From the NCBI GenBank assembly GCA_963281255.1, contig OY725490.1, positions 3,968,001-4,032,000 of the forward strand: a stretch of DNA of 64,000 bases. Direction: 5' to 3'. Source of the DNA: Aphrocallistes beatrix. Taxonomy: Eukaryota; Porifera; Hexactinellida; Sceptrulophora; Aphrocallistidae. The translations under genes and the position numbers were made by a program. Below the pieces are notes generated by a model. It saw only the letters and a list, made by a program, of their open reading frames with translations, made no database searches and was not told where the DNA came from. This document shows, one piece after another, positions 24,401-33,400 of the stretch; positions within the stretch are counted from its first letter, which is position 1; the number at the start of each line of letters is the position of its first letter.

Positions 24401-27400
24401 AATATACATCATTCCTTCCCAATTGGGAGTTTGTCGGTGAAAGTCAAAAAAAATTTAAACAGCTTGGGGGCGCGGGAATTAAAATTAAGTGACTGTCAGA
24501 CTTTTTTTAATTGTATTAAGATAGATAGGAATAAAAGATTCCCTAGTATTTATGATTGAAATTTGAAAACCACATGCTAGAAATTATACATAATATAATT
24601 ATATTGAATATGATACCTGCGGATTGCTTTATGGAACGGATCCACTAAAATAACTTCAAAATATTTGAAGGTCGAATCTTGTCCGACCCAATAAGAATTA
24701 AGAACTCTCAAAGCAGCACAATACCTTCCAGCCTTCTCCTAAACAAAAATATTTCGTAACTGTTAAGCAAATTTGATACCAAAGTCCACATACAAAACAG
24801 ACAAGAATCTACACATTCTAAATTTGACAATCAAATCAATGCTAGTAATCCACATCCATTCTCCATTCTGAAGCGATACCCGTAAAAGCAAAATATCAAA
24901 TTCGACAGGATAGCTTTAATCAGAAAAAAATTGATCCAACACCCTTCAGTTACTTAAACTAAATGTTTAAAAGTACCAACCTGGTTGGTGTTTTTAATTC
25001 TGCACTCTAAACACAATCAATATAAGGTGAAAGGTCACATTTCGGACGCCCTTATATTAGTGATATTACTCATTGAATGTTTTCCATAGATAGATGTAAT
25101 ATTTTCGCATAACTCAAATCTCCTAGCAAATCATAGACTACTTAATATTATTGACTATCGACTCTCCTACTCATGTTTGCAATGTGAGTTATGTGATTTT
25201 CACACCTGCTTTTCATAGACATAAAATAAATTTGGCGATATTCTGATCTCGTTATTAATGCATGATTTTCAAAGATAATCCAGGTGGGGACGGGTTGATT
25301 CGAAAAATTTGAGCTTTTCTAAAGGAATACTGTTACATTCCAGCGTTGATGGGAAACGGAAATTTACCATTTGAACCTATTTCTAGAAAATCATTATAGC
25401 TATACATTCAAACAGTATTTGAAAGATAAAAAGCTACTTAAGCTGTCGTTAAAACATATTCAAAAATTAACTCAATTGAAAAAATTAGGTATGGATATCA
25501 AAGAAAGTTATTAAATTATGCATGGTTAGCTGAAAATCGTCAGGATATTAGATAAGCGTAAGAATGTATTTCTAGGTTCAGTAATTGAGTTGCATGATTC
25601 CAAATGAATCCAAATATAGAGTATCTCCTAATTTACTAATGACCACAGCTACTGTTGGAAGATTCATAGTCAAATAAAGGCAAGAATAATTCCAATTTTA
25701 ATATCAACCATATGATTGATGAAATTAATATGAAAACAAGTTCAGAACAGCGAAATTTAAGTTTTATGAAATGAACATAATGTTTTCTAAAAATAAAATT
25801 AAAAATTTCATTGCAAAAATATCGTTTACTAGCGGGGTTTGCGAGGGTTTGCTAGCCCGCCAGAAATTTTTAAAAATCTTAAATGCTCAAATACCGAAAT
25901 ACAGTTATTGTTGTTACCTAGGGAAAATAAAATTTCGGACTATAGTGGAAGAAACATGTGATTGGGATATATATTTAGACACAATTAACAGAATTTTGGG
26001 GTTTAGTTGTAAGATAAGTTTGTGTGGAGTCCTGCCATACCACAGCTTCGTCCACTGCTCCATTGACCAGCACCATGGCCCAGACCTAGGGGGAGGCTGC
26101 CCCCCACAGGTACCCACACTGGGCGCCTATGTTAGATGTTAAGCGTGGGCACGTATGTCTTTTTAGAAATACATACTCAAGTATTTCAAACCGCTTTTGA
26201 TTCTAATATCTAGTTTTTGAGATACAGCATTTGAAGGTCAGGTTTTTCCGTTTTACTAGTACATCCTAATGGTAGGCACTCGTCCACTCAAAATAAAGTT
26301 TGGAACATACCATAGAAACAAACGCTTCCCTTAAAATTGATTCATAGATAGCCTATCATATTTCCACCTCATAGGAGCAAAAGAAAGTTAAACGACAAAA
26401 ATTGTAAATCTTATACTGATCTGAAAGAAAAGTCAAACCCCATAAAGTCGGTTATTTTGTGTAAATCACCAATAAAATCAAGTTATAAAATATCGAAAAT
26501 CGAGTGGTCCTTCGTTCATCGAATAATATGGAACAACTATTGAAATTTTAACCCTCTACCTCAAACCAAGTTCAACATTTTTTATTTTAGCGACGGTTAA
26601 TTTAGAAATTTTAAAGTTCCGAGATAGAGGGATTTTATGTTTAAATATCAAAAACAATATCAAAAGAATCATTAAGGATAAATAAAAGCATTTGTAGGCA
26701 TATATTCGCATTTTACTAATGATTTGAATATATTCGGACCAAATATCCTTGAGCCCCCAAAACTTGATATATTTTCAGATGATTGTGAATCCTTACTATT
26801 AAAACTCGATTAATATTTGTTTGTTTGTTTGCTTGTATATATATATATATATATATATATGACGTCACTGTAACCTTTTTTATAATTAGCAATTTAAGTT
26901 TTTCAACCATAACTCAGCCGTTTTAAGTGATAGAAAGCTGAAATTTTAATAACATGTGTATATTAACACATCTCACATACTATGATATAACTATCATCAA
27001 ATAAAATCACTCTGTTATGACATCATCATTACACATCAAAATTAAAAAAAATGACAAATTTTGTAATTTTTCGTGCGATATCTATTATAACAGTAGGATA
27101 GACGTATCTAGAGATGTTACCCCGTTATAACTAATTAATGTGACCCAGGCGCCCAAAGGGCGCATCCAGTGGACACAAAGTGTCCGCCAGCCGCGCAGCG
27201 CAAGCAAGCGAAGCGCGGTTGTATACATATATATACAGTCGAACCTGCTATAACGGCCACTCTATATAACGGTCACCTGTCTATAGCGGTCACCAATGAA
27301 CAGTCCCGTCCGAAATTCCATAATATTGAACCTGTGTATAGCGGTCACCTGCTCAACGAGGCCAGCGGCCACCCGTTTGTAGTCCCTTACTGACCCTTAA

Positions 27401-30400
27401 ACTGCGTATAATGGCCATCACCTGCCTATAAAGGCCACTACCCGTCTATAACGGCAATCACCTTTTTCACTTTTTAATGTGTTTACTATTACAGGACCTG
27501 CTACGAACGATAAACAAGTTTATGTAATTACTTCAAGTAATGGATTTCAAAAACTTGATATTTATTGCACTGCGCTAATACCTTTTGGAGATTAAGACAA
27601 TAACCTGTATATTAAAAAAAAAAAGAAGCGTATTAGCAATTGAGAACTAAGAATTTGGGCATATATTTAATGAGATAGAGAGGTATATTTCAATGACCCA
27701 GAAATAAATGGTTTTAACCGAAATATGTAAGGTGGCCAGAATTTCCAAAACAATTATGAAAAGTGTTAAAATTTGTCTGTACAAATTAATACCTAGTAAC
27801 AATTGTATCAAAACTGACGACCAAATGGTCGGATCTGAGATATTTTTTTAAAATGATCAGAATTTTATTTTTGATACAATTATTGCTAAATATCTGCTAC
27901 TAGCGCGATTCGATTGCATGCGCTGCGAGGCTGAAGGACACTTTGTGTCCGCTGGAGGCGCCTAGGCTCACATTGATTATTTATAAGGTAGATAACATCT
28001 CTAAATACGTCTGTCTTACTGTTATAATCAATATCAATAACTCGAAAAATTACCAAATTTATAAATTTTCGTAATGATTGCGTCATAACAAAGTAATGAG
28101 TAATCATTTTTTGATGATAGTTACATCATATGTGAGGTGCATTGATATACACATTATATTGTGTATATCAATGCACCTCGGCCATTTTAGGTGATGGAAG
28201 GTTGAAATTTTAATTAATAGAATATGCATATTAATATACAGTCGACTCCGCTTAATAAGACTACATCGGTCAGAGGACATTATTGCCCGACTAAGCGGAG
28301 AACCATATTAACCGAAAATATTTCGTATTAGGTTCTATGTATGAGAACTACTCCAGTCCTGCCAAAAGTGGTCCGATTAAGCGGTAGACCCGATTAACGG
28401 TGGTTCTATTAAGCGGAGTCAACTGTATCTCAAATATGATACCACTCTCATCAAAAAATGATGACCCATCATTATGTTACGACGTCATCATTACGCATCA
28501 AAAATTGAGAAATTGACAAATTTTGTCATTTTTCGAGTGATATCGATTATATATATAACATTAAGACATACGTATTTAGAGATGTTATCTACCTTATAAT
28601 TAATTAATGCGAGCCCAGACGCCCGCAGGATGCCTCCGGTGGACACTAAGTGTCCACCAGCCGTGCAGCGTAACTAAGCTAAGTGCGTTTGCATTATGAT
28701 AATTTTGGAACTACCCTACGAATATCAGAATATATTAATCTCAGCCATATTCTCTAGTAACATCTTTAGAGTCAGATTAATAAAATGATCAAATTCTTGC
28801 GAAATAGTAGTACTTCCAGGATAAAAACAAGAAAATATTAGAACTTTCTAATTCTCAAATTTGAAATCTACAGATGGAAATGCCCAATAGCACCTATTTC
28901 GTATTAAACTTTAAACATCAATTAATCCCAATGTGAAAATATGACCAGACTATTCGTATTTCTATAAGTATTTAGCCATGATTATAGGGCAATCATTTAT
29001 TTACCTAAGTCAATCATATTTAATAATTATGTCTTTATAACTTGTTCATATACTTTGAATTGGTTTGACTCCCTATTAGTTAATAATATTAGAGCGAAAT
29101 GTAAATGTTAAATCTCCTCGATTCTGATTGGGTAAAACAATTCGACACATTTTGTAAAAGGTGTGAAAATTCAAAAAGGCTGCGCACCCAGTTTCCATTC
29201 TCTAGCATAGTAAATATTATATACTATACTGGATATTTGGATTTTGGCCTAATAGAGTTCCCATGGATGAGCAGACGCATATTGGAATGTAGGGATGTTA
29301 CACACCGTTGATGCCATAAGGGAAGCTCCGCAGCTTCTATTATAGGAGCTGCACAAAAATAAAATAACTTTGAGTACTTATTTTATATTTAGATAAACTA
29401 ACTCACCTCAGCAACTGCTTGCTTACTCCTTTGGGATTTAAGCTGGTTAACTCCTTGATGAACTGGCTTGCCATAGACTGCTCCCTTAGCAACTTGTCGC
29501 TTCCTACCTCCTCTGCGTACCCTCACCCGATATATTATAAATCCTTGTTTAGCTTTGTAACCCAGACGTCGAGCCTATTATATAAAAAATATTCATAATA
29601 TATATACGATTAAAAATCAATTGTTGCTGTGTTTGTGTATTTATATCGATGTCTGGAATAACTAAAAATATTATCTGAAAAATCATCTGAGTGAGCATTT
29701 TTAAGTTAAGAAACTATATACGTATTTAAATGGTACTTGAATTTGATTAATCAGCGTCAGATTTCAAATGCATACATACTAGGGTGGCACAAAAATCAAC
29801 GTAGTTGAACTCGATATATTTTGTGGCAAATGATGTCTTTAAAAAGCCCGGCTTTAGGGCACCAAAACTGTCACATGGGACGAATTATAACAAGATCTTT
29901 TAACACATTTTTCAATAGCCAAACCTTTGTGTCAGTCCAACCAAGGGAGTCTCCATGCTATCGTGATTCTTTTGTTACCAATCTAGGCAGATCGAGATAG
30001 GACGTTTTTGCGAGTTATGATTGTTTAAAATTAAAGATCTCAACTATTTAGGTGGTGTTCGAACTTACAAACACCATGACTCGCAAAAACTGCATAGTAC
30101 AGTCTGTAACGGAATTATTCACAGTTTTTCATTTTGAATTAAGTACCATACTATCAATTATTGGTCAATAATTGATAACCACTATGTTTTTATATTAATT
30201 AGGAGTATTATTTATGCTTAAATCGAATCGCTATGTAATATAACTTCATTTTTTTGGAAGTGCAAAGTATTATTTTTTATTCATTTACTACCTATTTTTT
30301 ATATGAGGTTATATTTTTCTTCATTTTTCAGGGTTTTCGCTTAAAATGCAAAGAATTAAGAGAGATGATATCTCTAAACATCTTATAGATAACAAGCGCG

Positions 30401-33400
30401 CTTCGCGCTTGCTTGCGCTCGCGGCTGGCGGACACTTTGTGTCCGCCGGAGGCTCCCTTCAGTCGCCTGGAGTCACATTGGTTAATTATAAGGGAGATAA
30501 CATCTCTAAATATGTCTGTCCTACTGTGCTAATCGATATCACTCGAAAAATCACCAAATTTGTGAATTTAAAAATTTTTGATGCGTAATGATGACGTCAT
30601 AACAAAGTGATGAGTCATCATTTTTTGATGATAGTTGCATCATATGTGAGACATGTTAGTATACAGATTCTATTAAAATTTCAGCCTTCTATCTCCTATA
30701 ATGGCTGAGTTATGCCCGAATAACTGTGTTGCTTAACTTTGAAAATGTGACAATGACGTCATAATTCCATGATGAGTCGACATTTTGCTCTGAACTCAGA
30801 ACTTACTGGAGCCATAGCCAAAAGACTCCCACATGCCAAAAATCAGCTTTCTGAGCCCGGCAGTTTCTTCAATCAATTCGTTACAGATATAGATATATAT
30901 ATACAGGGTGACCCATAAGTTCTGTTACAAGCTTCATTAGGTATAAAATTTCTTTTACTCAAACGATCTTAGTTATTATGGTCCTTAGAGATTGTAATTC
31001 GAATATCCTCAATGATTTTAAAAGATTTTTCGATTCTATGACTTAGAAATGTGTTTTGTATGGTGAGTTTTGAGATAAAAAAATGTGTCCTGGACCGCAG
31101 CGAAAATCGTGAATCAGGCCCCACTGCTTCTGTAAAAAATGTCTTCATAATCGATGTCCCATGACGATTTAGCACCAGGTACCTTTCTTCGCCATAAAAA
31201 GATTTCATAAATCCCCTGAATTCGTTATCAGAAACGAGAAAAAGTTATTCAGTCGCAGTTCAAATTAGGTACATTTTGCAAAATTCCCCAAAATGGCACT
31301 TTTTTTCACATCACATAAAAATATGATCCAAATGGTCTTCAAAATGCACTGATCTGAACATCTTATATCTCTACAAATTTAGAGTTCGCGAGGGAAATGT
31401 GTGAGCTAATTTTTCCTAGAATTTGAAGACTCTGGGAAGAGAACTTGAAAAGCAGTGGGGCCTGATTCACGATTTTCGCTGCGGTCCAGGACACATTTTT
31501 TTTCTCAAAACTCACCATACAAAACACAATTCTAAGTCATAGAATCGAAAAATCTTTTAAAATCATTAAGGGTATTCGAATTACAATCTCTAAGGTCCAT
31601 AATAACTAAGATCGTTTGAGTATAAGAAATTTTATACCTAATGAAGCTTGTAACAGAACTTATGGGTCACCCTGTATATATACACAAATAACAATCGAGT
31701 TTTAATAGTAAGGATAAACATTTATTTAAAGCAGTGGTTCTCAACATATTTTCTCTCGCGACCCCATTATACAATATTTGATCGCTTGCGACCCCGCCAT
31801 AAAGATATTATGAATAACCATAGCCTACTACATACAGGCCATTTCACTACTTTAGACCAGGGATAAGATAAAGTCGAGTTTTTAATACAATGAAATTTAA
31901 CACAATATCATTTTGATATGTTTAATATCGTGTAATTATACATCCTCTACCCCACAATAATGATATTATTGACTGCTGGCATAATTTAGTTGACGGACAA
32001 GTAATACTACATAAATATATAGGTGCATATATATACACATATATTAATTAGAGGTAAGTTTAAGTATCTTCCTTTGAGTATCTTTGGGACAAGAGGCGGT
32101 AGAAGTAATATTCTTGGCCTTGTTGTTGAGTAAACAGTTACTTGAAGTCATTAAAATACAACGTAGCATATCTTTTCCGTCAATACAGCAATCAGTACAC
32201 TCAAAAGCCCAATCCTCACATTCTTCATCCTCAATTTTTAGAATAGCCACTGAGCCTCATCCAAATGCTCTAGGGGCGTATCGAAACTGGGCGAGTGGAT
32301 ACATGTGTAATCAACAAATGCCTGTACATTCGGACACCCTCGTAGAACCTGGTCTACCGCTCGCTGATAGGTAGCCTGTGAGTTTGACAATCCAAAAGGC
32401 ATGCGGTTGAATTCAAACTGGCCGGGCGTTGAAACAAACGCAGTGAACTCCCTATGCTTTTCCTTCACAGGCACGCTCCAGTATGCGGATGCCCCATCCA
32501 GTGTAGAGAATACAGTTGCCCCTCCTATACGATCGAAAACATCTCGGGGATCCGGCATCGGATAGGCATCTCGCTTTGTCACATCGTTGAGATCCCGGCA
32601 ATCTACGGTAAATCGATGGGTCCCGTCCTTTTTCTCACTAAGATCACTCGACTCGCCCAAGAGGAAGAAGAGGGACGTATGATCCCATTCTCGAGCATTT
32701 CATCTATCTGCTTGGATACCTCCGCCTCAATTTCCGGAGAAACACGCAACGGCCGGCTTTTAGTCGGCAGCTCATCCAGAAGAGTGATAACGTGTTCCGC
32801 GGTTCCAATTTCGCGCGGGTTCTTCGGGTTCCCCGCGAAAACGTCTTTCCATCTCGACAGCGCCTTGCGTATTGCGGCCTCTTCTCGCGGTGATAGTTTC
32901 GGGTTAATATCGAACCTGGACTCCAAGCTATCTCCCTCCTTTCCCATCTCAGTCTGCATAATTTCTGCTCTAGTCGCCGCGTATCCCCCGCGTGCCGCAG
33001 CTAGAGGTTTTCCAACAACCACCTAGCCTAACTCTCATGTTTTCCCAATCGAAAGTAGTATTCTTGAAGCGCGCGAGGAACCTTCGCCCCAATATAACCA
33101 CCCTATTGCTAGTATCGAGTACTTCGATTTCGTGTTCTAGTGGTCGACCACCCCCCACATCTATCGCCACGCAGGCCGTACCACAGACTGCAAGCGCTGT
33201 CCGCCCTAGCCCATACACTTGACTATACTTTGTGCTGTAAGGGATATTCATCTTTTGTACGGTGCCTCTGTCCACCATCGAAGGATCCGCCCACGTGTCC
33301 ATCATTATGTTGCAGTCAAAGTGCGTTTTCAGCAAAACGCGTTTTGGCTGAAAACGCACTTTGACTGCAACAATTACATTGATGGGTTAACCGTTCCATT

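Noticed and set aside
25771-26142. 123-codon open frame on the plus strand in RPL15 intron 2
   Set aside because: No recognisable motif, no conserved composition, and its minus-strand shadow is equally open; probably chance.
30969-31208. Minus-strand frame in the CAGGGTGAC MITE
   Set aside because: It lies in one arm of a palindromic MITE; the equivalent frame is broken in the other arm and in copy 2.
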